DNA of 64,000 nucleotides from Caulobacter sp. FWC26 (GTDB lineage Bacteria > Pseudomonadota > Alphaproteobacteria > Caulobacterales > Caulobacteraceae). Both the position numbers and the translations under genes were made by a program. The stretch lies in contig NZ_CP033875.1 in the NCBI RefSeq assembly GCF_002742645.2, positions 4,318,001 through 4,382,000 of the forward strand, given 5' to 3'. Positions 19,943-28,069 of this stretch are shown here, piece by piece. The notes beneath the pieces are model-generated. The model did not search any database, had not been told where the DNA came from, and saw only the letters and a program-made list of their open reading frames with translations. Position 1 is the first letter of the stretch. Each line of letters opens with the position of its first letter.

Positions 19943-20500
19943 ATGCGCCGGCTCGCCCTGCTTTTCCTATCGCTTCTGGTCGCCACGCCCGCGCGCGCGG
20001 CGACAGAATGGATCGTCAAGGACGACGGCGTCCAGGTCGAGGCCCATGCCGACGCTCAAGGGCGCGGCGTGGTGCGCGCCAGCGTCGAGATCGCCGCCCC
20101 GCCCTCGGTGGTGTTCGACGTCATCCTCGATTGCGATCGCGCCGCCCGGATGAGCCCCGGGGTCAAGCGCTGCAAGGTGGTCTCCCGCGCTCCTGACGGC
20201 TCGGAGGTGCGCGAACACACCGTGAAGTGGGGCTTCTTCCTCCCCGCCATGCAATCGAGGGCGCGTCTGGTGCTGCGGCCCGATCGCGAAATCCGCTTCA
20301 CCTGTATCGGCGGCGACATCCGCGCCTGCGACGGCTACTGGCGGCTGGAGCCGATCGACGGCGGCGCCCGCACGCGGGTCACCTACGATCTCTGGGCCAC
20401 GGCGCCCTTCGCGGTGCCTGCCGGCCTCGTCTCCAGCCTGATGCGCCGCACCGTGCCGCAATCCTTGGTCGCCCTCCGGCGCGAGTGCGAGACGCCATGA
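19943..20500 (+). CDS. Secreted START/SRPBCC-fold protein
   Basis: A 185-residue protein with a clear Sec signal peptide (MRRLALLFLSLLVATPARA, cleavage after ARA). It is followed by a START-like polyketide cyclase/dehydrase fold (VEIAAPPSVVFDVILDCDRAARM; then YWRLEPIDGGARTRVTYDLWA). Such helix-grip proteins bind hydrophobic ligands, but no ligand can be named. It should be periplasmic. The last four bases (ATGA) overlap the start of the DCC-family gene, implying translational coupling. It begins 33 bases after acs, with no visible terminator between. Confidence 0.85.
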   Translation: MRRLALLFLSLLVATPARAATEWIVKDDGVQVEAHADAQGRGVVRASVEIAAPPSVVFDVILDCDRAARMSPGVKRCKVVSRAPDGSEVREHTVKWGFFLPAMQSRARLVLRPDREIRFTCIGGDIRACDGYWRLEPIDGGARTRVTYDLWATAPFAVPAGLVSSLMRRTVPQSLVALRRECETP

Positions 20501-20919
20501 CCGGGCGCGATGACCCAGCGCCCGACGCGCTGATGCTGTTCGATGGGGTCTGCCATCTCTGCGACGGCGTAGTGCGCACGGTGCTGCGCCTGGACCGCCA
20601 AGGCGTGATCCGCTTCACCTCAGTCCAGTCGCCGTTCGGGCGGCGGCTGGCGATCGCGCATGGCCTGGACCCCGACGCCCCCGAAAGCTTCCTGTTCTTC
20701 GACAGCGGACGGCCGCTTCGCAAGACCGCCGCCGTGGCCGCCCTGCTCCGCCGGCTGCCCGCGCCCTGGCGCCACGTCGCCTGGATCGAACGTCTGCCGC
20801 GCGCCCTGACCGACCGAGCCTACGACTGGATCGCCGCCAATCGGTACCAGATCTTTGGCAAAAGCGATCACTGCCACGTCCCGGCTCCGGAACAGCGCGC
20901 GCGCTTCCTGCTCGACTAG
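20497..20919 (+). CDS. DCC family thiol-disulfide oxidoreductase (DUF393)
   Basis: The ATG at 20497 overlaps the previous stop (ATGA), giving 140 residues. The N-terminal signature LMLFDGVCHLCDGVVRTVL contains the family's DxxCxxC motif (Asp, Cys, Cys), typical of YuxK/DUF393 proteins with a predicted thioredoxin-like fold. RFTSVQSPFGRRLA and the 'DRAYDWIAANRYQIFGKSDHC' tail also fit. Function in the family is poorly defined; redox activity is predicted from the CxxC. An in-frame extension upstream to 20227 lies wholly inside the START-like gene and is rejected. Confidence 0.88.
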   Translation: MTGRDDPAPDALMLFDGVCHLCDGVVRTVLRLDRQGVIRFTSVQSPFGRRLAIAHGLDPDAPESFLFFDSGRPLRKTAAVAALLRRLPAPWRHVAWIERLPRALTDRAYDWIAANRYQIFGKSDHCHVPAPEQRARFLLD

Positions 20920-20964
20920 CGGGTTTTCCGACGACGAGTCGGATCCGCTTCGCCGAAGAATGCT

Positions 20965-23499
20965 CTAGAACAGGGCCGCGACGCTCTCGGCGCTATAGGG
21001 TTTCTGCAGAACGGGAACATCGCGGAAGCGGTCCGGGAACGACGCGCTGTCGCCAAACCCCGTCCCGAACGCGAACGGCGCGCCTGCCGCCAGCAGGGCG
21101 TCGGCCACCGGAAAGCTGGTCTCCGCGCCCAGATTGACGTCCAGGATCGCGAACGGCGGCGACCAGCCGTTTAGCGCCTCGAGCGCCTGGCCGACGCTGG
21201 AGACCACAGTGATGTCCTTGACCCCCATCCGGGTCAGCATGTCTTCCAGATCGAGCGCGATGATCATGTTGTCTTCCAGAACCAGCATGCGTTCGGGCGC
21301 TCGAACCGGCCCGTCGGACCGGCGGGGCTGGGCGATCACTGCGGCGACGCTTTCGCTGGTCACGTAGCGGCCCGGGATACGGATGCGCGCCTGAAAGCCC
21401 TCTGGACGGTAGTCCAGCGCGACGTCGCCGTTCAGGTCGTGGGGAATGGAATGCTCGATGATCGTCGAGCCAAACCCTCGCCGGGTGGGCGGCTTCACCC
21501 TGGGCCCGTCGTGCTCGCGCCAGTCGATGATCAAATCGCCCTTCGGATCTCGCCGCCAATCGATCGTGACCCATCCTCGCTGGTCGCAGAGCGCGCCATA
21601 CTTGGCCGAGTTGGTCATCAGTTCGTGGATGACCAGCGACAGGATGGAGAAGGCGTCCGGCGCCAGAGCGATCGGCGCGCCGGTCAGACGCACGCGTTGG
21701 GCCTTGGAGGAAAGATAGGCCTCGGCCTCGGCGGTGATCAGATCGCCGAGCGCGCCGGGGCCCCATTGGTGACGCGTGATCTGGTCGTGCGCGCGCGCCA
21801 GGGCCTGAACCCGCCCACCAACCACCTCGGCGAACTCCGCGACGCTGGCGACGCCTGCCTGGCTTTGACTGATGAGCCCCCGGATCAGGCCCAGAATGTT
21901 GCGAACCCTGTGGTTCAGCTCGGCGATCAGCAGCTCCTGACGCTGGTTCGCGCGCTGGCGCTCCGCGTCGGCCAGGTCGGTCAGGCGGAAGACGATTTCC
22001 AGGAGACTGGCGCGCATGCTCTCGGCCAGGGACCGCTCCACGGTGGTCCACGGCCGGCTCTGGCCGCGCACGGTCTCCTCCCACGCCTCAAAGCTTTTGC
22101 GGGGCGTCAGCCGGTCGCCCAACGGCCCGACCTTGGTCAGCTTCTCCGGCTTGCCGCCCCAGACCAGGGTCTTGGCCTCCTCCTTGCGGAAGAAGATCAG
22201 ATAGTCGCGCGGCGCGCGCGACAGGGGCACGGCCATCATGCCCGCGGCCTTCTCCGACCAGTCCGCAGCCGCAGGCAGAAGCGCGCTGATTTCATGGGTG
22301 GCGAACACGGCGTGGGTGTCCTTGTCGCGCAAAAGTCGGATCAGGGTGTGCACGTCGCTGGCGCTCGGCGTGGAATCGCGCAGGGTCAATCGCCCGTCCA
22401 GCCACAAGGCCAGGCCGTCGCAATGCACGAGGCGGCAAAGATCGTCGAGGAACGGGATCAGGCTGTCGGCGCCAGGCTGACCGCTGACGACGGCGGTCAT
22501 CATGCGGTCGTGCAAGGCGCGCGCCTCGGCCATCCTGCGCGTCTCGGCTTCGCGCTCGCGGCTTTCCAGGGTCAGGGAGAATAGTTGTCCAAACAGCTCG
22601 GCCGCCGTGCGGCGCTCATAGCTGACGTGCTTGGGCGCGTAGTGGTGGCAGGCGAACAGGCCCCAAAGCTTGCCGTCGCGCAGGATCGAGATCGACAGCG
22701 AGGCGGCGACGCCCATGTTACGCAGATACTCGATGTGGATCGGCGAGACCGCCCGCAGCATGCTCATCGACAGGTCCACCGGCTCGCCGCTCGCGCTGAC
22801 GGGCGGCAGGATGGGCGAGACCTCGGCGTCGATGTCGGCGATGATCCGTAGCCAGTTGCGTTCGTAGAGCGCGCGCGCCTGCACCGGAATGTCCGAGGCC
22901 GGATAGCGCTGACCCAGGAACGAGCCGATGCCGGGGCGCACCGACTCGGCGATCACCTCTCCCGCGCCGTCGTGAGCGAAGCGGTAAACCATGACGCGGT
23001 CGAACTCGGTAAGGGCCCGGACCTGCCGCGCGGCCTCGTGGCAGAATTCCTCGAAGGTCGGCCGGGCGGTGATCCGCGTTGTCATCGAGCGCACCGCCGA
23101 GGCGGCCTCGATGAGAATCTCCGGATGGCTGGGCTCGGCCTCGATGATCAGAAGACGACCGGAATAGTGCAGAGCCAGATCGAAGTCCTCGCCGCCGTCG
23201 ATCAGCGGCTGGCCGAACATGCGCTCCACCGCGTCGGCGCCCCGCATGATCTGAAGGCGGCCCCGGATATTGTGGATGGCGTGACCGCTCATGATCTGGG
23301 TCAGCGGCTTGCCCAAAAGGTCTTCGGCCGCAACGCCGAGATAGCGCAGGGTGGAGGTGGACGCGTGGGCGACCACCCAATCGCTATTCACCGCCAGCAG
23401 ACAGCCGAAGGGTTGAACCGACCCCAGGATGTGGATCGGCTCGCGGTCGCAGTTGGTCAGATTGACGTCAAACCCGGACATGGGCGCAGCCTCGGGCAT
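20965..23499 (-). CDS. bphP: Bacteriophytochrome with HWE-type histidine kinase and response-regulator domain
   Basis: 844 residues. The N-terminus has Cys17 in TNCDREPIHILGSVQPFGC, the biliverdin-attachment position of bacteriophytochromes, and a PAS domain (about 20-120). A GAF domain with RYPASDIPVQAR (about 140-310) follows, then PHY with the PRKSFEAWEE tongue motif (about 325-505). The kinase is of the HWE/HisKA_2 type, with the H-box ELNHRVRNILGLI near residue 528 and a terminal ATPase. A C-terminal receiver domain (about 720-844) has the phosphoacceptor in FAILDVNLG and the conserved lysine in LQKPY. It should sense red/far-red light. The ATG follows GGAGG by five bases and overlaps the heme oxygenase gene by 32 bases. 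That gene is transcribed first and supplies biliverdin. Confidence 0.95.
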   Translation of the reverse strand: MPEAAPMSGFDVNLTNCDREPIHILGSVQPFGCLLAVNSDWVVAHASTSTLRYLGVAAEDLLGKPLTQIMSGHAIHNIRGRLQIMRGADAVERMFGQPLIDGGEDFDLALHYSGRLLIIEAEPSHPEILIEAASAVRSMTTRITARPTFEEFCHEAARQVRALTEFDRVMVYRFAHDGAGEVIAESVRPGIGSFLGQRYPASDIPVQARALYERNWLRIIADIDAEVSPILPPVSASGEPVDLSMSMLRAVSPIHIEYLRNMGVAASLSISILRDGKLWGLFACHHYAPKHVSYERRTAAELFGQLFSLTLESREREAETRRMAEARALHDRMMTAVVSGQPGADSLIPFLDDLCRLVHCDGLALWLDGRLTLRDSTPSASDVHTLIRLLRDKDTHAVFATHEISALLPAAADWSEKAAGMMAVPLSRAPRDYLIFFRKEEAKTLVWGGKPEKLTKVGPLGDRLTPRKSFEAWEETVRGQSRPWTTVERSLAESMRASLLEIVFRLTDLADAERQRANQRQELLIAELNHRVRNILGLIRGLISQSQAGVASVAEFAEVVGGRVQALARAHDQITRHQWGPGALGDLITAEAEAYLSSKAQRVRLTGAPIALAPDAFSILSLVIHELMTNSAKYGALCDQRGWVTIDWRRDPKGDLIIDWREHDGPRVKPPTRRGFGSTIIEHSIPHDLNGDVALDYRPEGFQARIRIPGRYVTSESVAAVIAQPRRSDGPVRAPERMLVLEDNMIIALDLEDMLTRMGVKDITVVSSVGQALEALNGWSPPFAILDVNLGAETSFPVADALLAAGAPFAFGTGFGDSASFPDRFRDVPVLQKPYSAESVAALF

Positions 23500-24061
23500 T
23501 CAGGCCTCCAGTCGGCGGGCTAAGGCTCTCGAACGCTTCCGAGAAGCAGCGAAAACCATATCGCGCACCGGCTTCGACGATGTCTGTCCGGCAGTCGACT
23601 TTTGGGGAGGCTTCAAGCCACGTCAGGAAGGCCCGCCAGAGGTTCTGCTCCAGACCGTGGCTCAGATAAGCGATCGGCAAATCCGCATCGGCCGCCCGCA
23701 CTTGGCGGGATAGCAGACGCCCGCCCAGGCGCGAGCCCTCGAGCACATAAAGCACGCCCGCGCCGAAGGCGGGGGACGGTATGGCCGCTGTCGAGGGCGC
23801 TAAGGGCCTCACACCCAACTGATGAAGGTCGCTCTCAAGCGCGCGGCGACGCGAACGACTAGGCCAGTCCGGAAGCCAGTCCGCGACACCGGCCCGTTCC
23901 AGCGCCAGCTCCAGGGGAATCAACGCCTGGGCCGAGGCGCTCAGGAAGGCGCTGTAGCCCGCCCTCGTTTCCAGGTGCGACCGCGTTACGAGGGCGTCCA
24001 GAGCTTCGTGCTCACGAAGCGTTGCGACCCTGAGGCGGTCGCGTAGCGAACGTTCCGGCAA
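23468..24061 (-). CDS. bphO: Biliverdin-producing heme oxygenase
   Basis: A 197-residue bacterial heme oxygenase. LRDRLRVATLREHEALDALV at the N-terminus carries the proximal heme-ligand His (HEALD), and FGAGVLYVLEGSRLGGRLLSR matches the conserved GxLYVxEGSxLGG distal helix. It opens heme to biliverdin, the chromophore of the adjacent bacteriophytochrome. No ATG is available; the start is a TTG at 24061 preceded by a run of Gs acting as Shine-Dalgarno. Its 3' end overlaps bphP by 32 bases in another frame, so the two should be made together in the order oxygenase, phytochrome. It is divergent from the M16 peptidase gene. Confidence 0.93.
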   Translation of the reverse strand: MPERSLRDRLRVATLREHEALDALVTRSHLETRAGYSAFLSASAQALIPLELALERAGVADWLPDWPSRSRRRALESDLHQLGVRPLAPSTAAIPSPAFGAGVLYVLEGSRLGGRLLSRQVRAADADLPIAYLSHGLEQNLWRAFLTWLEASPKVDCRTDIVEAGARYGFRCFSEAFESLSPPTGGLNARGCAHVRV

Positions 24062-24222
24062 GTTCCCCCCCGTGGCGCGTCAGCCCAAGGGTCATGGGGA
24101 CGAGTCGACCATCACTAACTCTGACGGCGCAGCTTGGTTCCACCCACATGAACTGTCGGTAAGGTTTCCCAGGCGAACGGCGGTGCTAGGGTTGCGTCGA
24201 ACTGTTCTGGAGACTTTTGCGC

Positions 24223-27069
24223 ATGATCCGCACCGCCAAGCTGGCCCTCGTGGCCGCGGCCCTGTCCACCTCGGCGCTGTCGCCGCTCGCCCTGGCCGCG
24301 CCGGCCCCGGCGCAGCCCGCCGCGACGGCCGCGATCGCCGTTCCGCCGATCGCCTTTCAGCAGCGCGTGCTAGCCAACGGCCTGAAGGTGTTCACTTCGC
24401 GCGACACCACAACGCCGAACGTCTCGGTGCAGGTCTGGTACGGCGTCGGCTCCAAGGACGACCCGCAGGGCCGCTCGGGCTTCGCGCACCTGTTCGAACA
24501 TCTGATGTTCAAAGCCACGCGCAACATGCCCAACGAGACGATCGACCGTCTGACCGAGGACGTCGGCGGCTTCAACAACGCCTCCACCTGGGACGACTTC
24601 ACCAACTATTACGAGGTGGTGCCGGCCAATCACCTGGAGCGCCTGATCTGGGCCGAGGCCGACCGGCTGAAGTCGCTGGTCATCGACGAAGCGGTGTTCG
24701 CCTCCGAGCGCGATGTGGTGAAGGAAGAGCTGCGCCAACGGGTGCTGGCCGACCCCTATGGCCGGTTCTTCGCCCTGTCGATTCCGCAGCAGTCCTTCGC
24801 CGTCCATCCCTATCAGCGCCCTGGCATCGGCTCCATCGAGGAGCTGGACGCAGCGACCGTCGACGACGTGCGCGCTTTCCACCGCACCTATTATCGCCCG
24901 GACAACGCCGCCCTGATCGTGGTCGGCAACTTCGACCAGGCCAAGCTGGACGTGATGATCGACAAGTACTTCGGGCCGCTCGCCGCGCCCGATGGAACGA
25001 TCCCAAAGGTCACGGCGGTCGAGCCGGCTCGTACCGGTCCCAAGACCGTCAACACCTACGGCCCGAACGTCCCGCTTCCGGCCCTGGCCATCACCTGGCT
25101 GGCCCCGGCCGCCGCCGACCAGGATACGCCCGCCTTGGCGGTGCTGGACGCCATCCTGACCGCCGGCAAGTCGTCGCGCCTCTACGACAGCCTGGTCTAT
25201 GACCAGAAGATCGCCCAGTCGGTGTTCTCGTCGGCCCCGAACAACGCCCAGCCTGGCCTGTTCTATGTCGGCGCCATCATGGCCGGCGGCAAGACGGTAG
25301 CCCAGGGCGAGGCCGCCCTACGCGCGCAGGTCGCGCGGGTCCGCGACGGCCTGGTGACCCCGGCCGAACTGGCGGAGGCCAAGGCCGGCCTGCTGGCCGA
25401 CGCCGTGCGTCGCCGCGAGGAGATCGACGGACGCGGCTTCGCGATCGGCTACGCCTTGCAGACCGAGGGCGACGCCGCCGCCGCCAACACCAGCCTCGCC
25501 AAGCTTCAGGCAGTGACCGCCGCCGACATCCAGCGCGTGGCCCGCAAGTACCTGGCCGACGATCGCCGCACCGTGATCAACTACCTGCCGGAAAAGAATC
25601 GTCCGGCCGGCGAGAAGGACGCCACGCCACCGATACCGAAGGTGGCTTCGGTGAAGTACGACGGTCCGGTGACGACGCTGGCCCCGGAGGCCGAGCGCGA
25701 GAAACCGCCGGCGGTCGCCGCCCCGGTTCCGGCCGTCATGCCGAGCCCGGCGGAAAAGATCCTGGCCAACGGCCTGCGGGTCATCGTCGCCAAGTCCAGC
25801 GACCTGCCGCTGATCACCTCGACCTTGACCGTAAAGGGCGGCGCCAGCTCCGACCCCGCCGGTCTGGCAGGCACGTCTAGCCTGACCTCTGAGCTGCTGA
25901 CCGAAGGCACCGTCACGCGCTCGGCGACGCAGGTCGCGCGCGAGACCGAAGCCCTGGGCGCCAATCTGTCGGCCGGATCGGGCTGGGAAGCCGCGTCGCT
26001 GACCCTCAGTGTCACGGCGAACAACGCCGAGCCCGCCATGGCGATCATGGCCGACGTCGCCCAGAACCCCGCGTTCAAGGCCGAGGAGCTGGACCGCGTC
26101 CGCGCCGAGACCCTGGATGGCCTGTCGGTGGCGTTCCAGCGCCCTGGCAGCCTGGCCGGCTTTGCGACCAGCCCGGTGCTCTATGCCGGCTCGGCCTATG
26201 GCCATGTCGCCGGCGGCACCCCGGGCTCGCTGCCGAAGATCAAGCGCGAGGATCTGACCAAGACTCACGCGGCCTACTGGCGGCCGGACAACGCGGTGCT
26301 AGTCGTGACCGGCAACCTGACGCCCGAGGCCGGTTTCGCCCTGGCCGAGCAGGCCTTCGGCGGCTGGAAGAAGCCGGCGACGCCGCCGCCGGCCCCGCCG
26401 GCCGCCCCGACCGGCTACCAGCCGCGCAATGTGGTCATCGACCTGCCGGGCACAGGCCAGGCCGCCGTGGTGCTCGCCAAGCCCGCCATCACCCGCGCCG
26501 ATCCCAGTTACTATCAAGGCGTGGTCGCCAATACGGTGCTGGGCGTGGGCTTCTCCTCGCGCCTGAACCAGGAAATCCGCATCAAGCGCGGCCTGTCCTA
26601 CGGCGCCGGCTCCAGCCTGACCCCGCAAGGCCAGTTCGGCGGCTTCTCGGCGCGGGTGCAGACCAAGAACCCCTCGGCCGGCGAGGTGATCAGCCTGACT
26701 CGCGCCGAGCTGAGCCGCCTGGCCAACGAACCGGCCACGGTCGGCGAACTGGCCGCCCGCAAGTCGGTGCTGGTCGGCGGCTTTGGCCGCGACCTCGGCA
26801 CCTCGGAAGGCCTGGCGGGCATCCTGGGCAACCTCGCCGTCTACGGCGTGCCGCTCACCGAAATCCAGAGCTACGCGGCCAAGGTCGAGGCCGTGACCCC
26901 CGAGCAGGTCCAGGCCTTCGCCAAGGCCAAGCTCGACCCGGCCCAGATGAGCGTGATCGTCGCCGGCGACGCCAAGGCGATGGGCGAAGGCCTGTCCAAG
27001 GCCGCGCCGAACGCGACGGTCATTCCCGCCGCCAAGCTGGATCTGGATGCGCCCGGCCTGACCAAGTAG
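24223..27069 (+). CDS. Secreted double-domain M16 (pitrilysin) zinc peptidase
   Basis: Starting at ATG 24223 (GGAGAC nine bases upstream; a TTG two codons earlier is in frame) the product is 948 residues. A signal peptide (about 1-25, ending SPLALAAPAPA) precedes two tandem M16 units. The first (about 40-470) has the inverted zinc motif HLFEH plus the downstream Glu in VVKEELRQ, so it is catalytic. The second (about 500-940) lacks HxxEH and is the usual inactive partner. Length fits periplasmic M16 proteins that degrade peptides. There is no lipobox. It is monocistronic, ending at a strong terminator shared with the convergent mscL gene. Confidence 0.93.
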   Translation: MIRTAKLALVAAALSTSALSPLALAAPAPAQPAATAAIAVPPIAFQQRVLANGLKVFTSRDTTTPNVSVQVWYGVGSKDDPQGRSGFAHLFEHLMFKATRNMPNETIDRLTEDVGGFNNASTWDDFTNYYEVVPANHLERLIWAEADRLKSLVIDEAVFASERDVVKEELRQRVLADPYGRFFALSIPQQSFAVHPYQRPGIGSIEELDAATVDDVRAFHRTYYRPDNAALIVVGNFDQAKLDVMIDKYFGPLAAPDGTIPKVTAVEPARTGPKTVNTYGPNVPLPALAITWLAPAAADQDTPALAVLDAILTAGKSSRLYDSLVYDQKIAQSVFSSAPNNAQPGLFYVGAIMAGGKTVAQGEAALRAQVARVRDGLVTPAELAEAKAGLLADAVRRREEIDGRGFAIGYALQTEGDAAAANTSLAKLQAVTAADIQRVARKYLADDRRTVINYLPEKNRPAGEKDATPPIPKVASVKYDGPVTTLAPEAEREKPPAVAAPVPAVMPSPAEKILANGLRVIVAKSSDLPLITSTLTVKGGASSDPAGLAGTSSLTSELLTEGTVTRSATQVARETEALGANLSAGSGWEAASLTLSVTANNAEPAMAIMADVAQNPAFKAEELDRVRAETLDGLSVAFQRPGSLAGFATSPVLYAGSAYGHVAGGTPGSLPKIKREDLTKTHAAYWRPDNAVLVVTGNLTPEAGFALAEQAFGGWKKPATPPPAPPAAPTGYQPRNVVIDLPGTGQAAVVLAKPAITRADPSYYQGVVANTVLGVGFSSRLNQEIRIKRGLSYGAGSSLTPQGQFGGFSARVQTKNPSAGEVISLTRAELSRLANEPATVGELAARKSVLVGGFGRDLGTSEGLAGILGNLAVYGVPLTEIQSYAAKVEAVTPEQVQAFAKAKLDPAQMSVIVAGDAKAMGEGLSKAAPNATVIPAAKLDLDAPGLTK

Positions 27070-27092
27070 GCCGTCCGCGCTCCGGCGACGAA

Positions 27093-27126
27093 AAAGGCCG
27101 GCCGCTGTCGCCAGCGGCCGGCCTTT
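27093..27126. terminator. Bidirectional terminator between M16 peptidase and mscL
   Basis: A perfect 14-base inverted repeat, AAAGGCCGGCCGCT (27093-27106) and AGCGGCCGGCCTTT (27113-27126), around GTCGCC. A-rich and T-rich flanks serve both directions. It lies between two convergent stops. Confidence 0.92.
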
Positions 27127-27147
27127 CCATGGTCGCCCAGACCTTGG

Positions 27148-27567
27148 TCAGCCCTTCTTGGCCAGCAGATCACGGATCTCGGTCAGCAGGGTCTGTTCAG
27201 GCGTGGGCGCAGGCGGCGCGGCGGGCGCCGGCTCGGCCGCGTCCTGGCGGCGGATCTCGTTGACCAGCTTGACCAGCAGGAAGACCACCGTGGCGACGAT
27301 GAAGAACTGGATCACGGTGTTGATGAAGGCGCCGTACTGAATCGCCACCTTCTCGATCGCCTCGGTCGCCGGATCTTCGGGGCGCAGCACCCATTCCAGC
27401 TTCGAGAAATCCAGACCGCCGGTCAGCAGGCCGATCGGCGGCATGATCACCTGATCGACCAGGCTCTTGACGATGCCGTTGAAGGCCGCGCCGATGATCA
27501 CGCCCACGGCCAGATCGATGACGTTGCCCCGCGCGATGAACTCGCGGAATTCCTTGACCACGCTCAT
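27148..27567 (-). CDS. mscL: Large-conductance mechanosensitive channel
   Basis: ATG at 27567 (GGGGAG nine bases upstream) yields a 139-residue MscL beginning [20 protein letters not shown]. The first transmembrane helix ([21 protein letters not shown]) and the second (about 75-100, [22 protein letters not shown]) are evident. A C-terminal helix ends in [13 protein letters not shown]. It releases solutes under hypo-osmotic shock. A cytoplasmic Ala/Pro-rich stretch links TM2 to the C-terminal helix. The longer frame to 27588 has no ribosome-binding site. A MscS-type channel also occurs at 55811-56803. Confidence 0.97.
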   Translation of the reverse strand: MSVVKEFREFIARGNVIDLAVGVIIGAAFNGIVKSLVDQVIMPPIGLLTGGLDFSKLEWVLRPEDPATEAIEKVAIQYGAFINTVIQFFIVATVVFLLVKLVNEIRRQDAAEPAPAAPPAPTPEQTLLTEIRDLLAKKG

Positions 27568-27618
27568 GACAGAGCACTCCCCACACAAATCAGCGTGGGC
27601 GAAGCTGCGGGCGTTCGC

Positions 27619-27640
27619 GACCTGGGGTCAAGCCCAGGTC
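27619..27640 (-). terminator. Hairpin downstream of ihfB
   Basis: GACCTGGG (27619-27626) and CCCAGGTC (27633-27640) form a perfect eight-base stem with a six-base loop, 11 bases after the ihfB stop. There is no T-run on the minus strand after it, so it may be a weak or factor-assisted terminator. Confidence 0.5.
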
Positions 27641-27650
27641 ATGATTGTTG

Positions 27651-27941
27651 TTATTCGTCGCCGTCGGCGTTGAGGCGCGCGCGCAGTTCCTTACCGCTCT
27701 TGAAGAACGGCACGTGCTTGGCGCGGACATCCACGGCTTCGCCTGTGCGCGGGTTGCGGCCGGTGCGCGCCGGGCGCGAACGCACCGACAGGGCGCCGAA
27801 GCCGCGAAGCTCCACACGGCCGCCGTCTTCCAGGGCCCCGATCATGCGTTCCAGGATCACGCCGACGACGCGTTCGACATCCTTCTGCGTCAGGTGCGGA
27901 TTTTCATTCGCGAGCCTGGCGATGAGTTCGGACTTGATCAT
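27651..27941 (-). CDS. ihfB: Integration host factor subunit beta
   Basis: 96 residues of the HU/IHF fold, beginning [20 protein letters not shown]. The DNA-binding arm [15 protein letters not shown] carries the intercalating proline, and [11 protein letters not shown] follows. The size and the 'ENPHL' N-terminus are typical of IHF beta rather than HU. With the alpha subunit it bends DNA at promoters, notably sigma-54 ones (rpoN itself is at 37749). In many proteobacteria ihfB follows rpsA; here a DUF3857 gene lies between them. Confidence 0.95.
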   Translation of the reverse strand: MIKSELIARLANENPHLTQKDVERVVGVILERMIGALEDGGRVELRGFGALSVRSRPARTGRNPRTGEAVDVRAKHVPFFKSGKELRARLNADGDE

Positions 27942-28069
27942 CGAAATCCCCGGAACGCCCCTGGGAGGAGAAAGGCGCGAGCGGACCTTTGCCCAACGAC
28001 GGCTGAGTCTTCAAGGGGTTGCATGAAATTCTCGAACGCGGTTCGGTTAATGCGTAGGGATGCGGACGA

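Noticed and set aside
24052..24066. GTTC…GTTC direct repeat at the bphO start, resembling an alphaproteobacterial SOS box (GTTC-N7-GTTC).
   Set aside because: The spacing is six bases, not seven, and the adjacent genes are not SOS genes.
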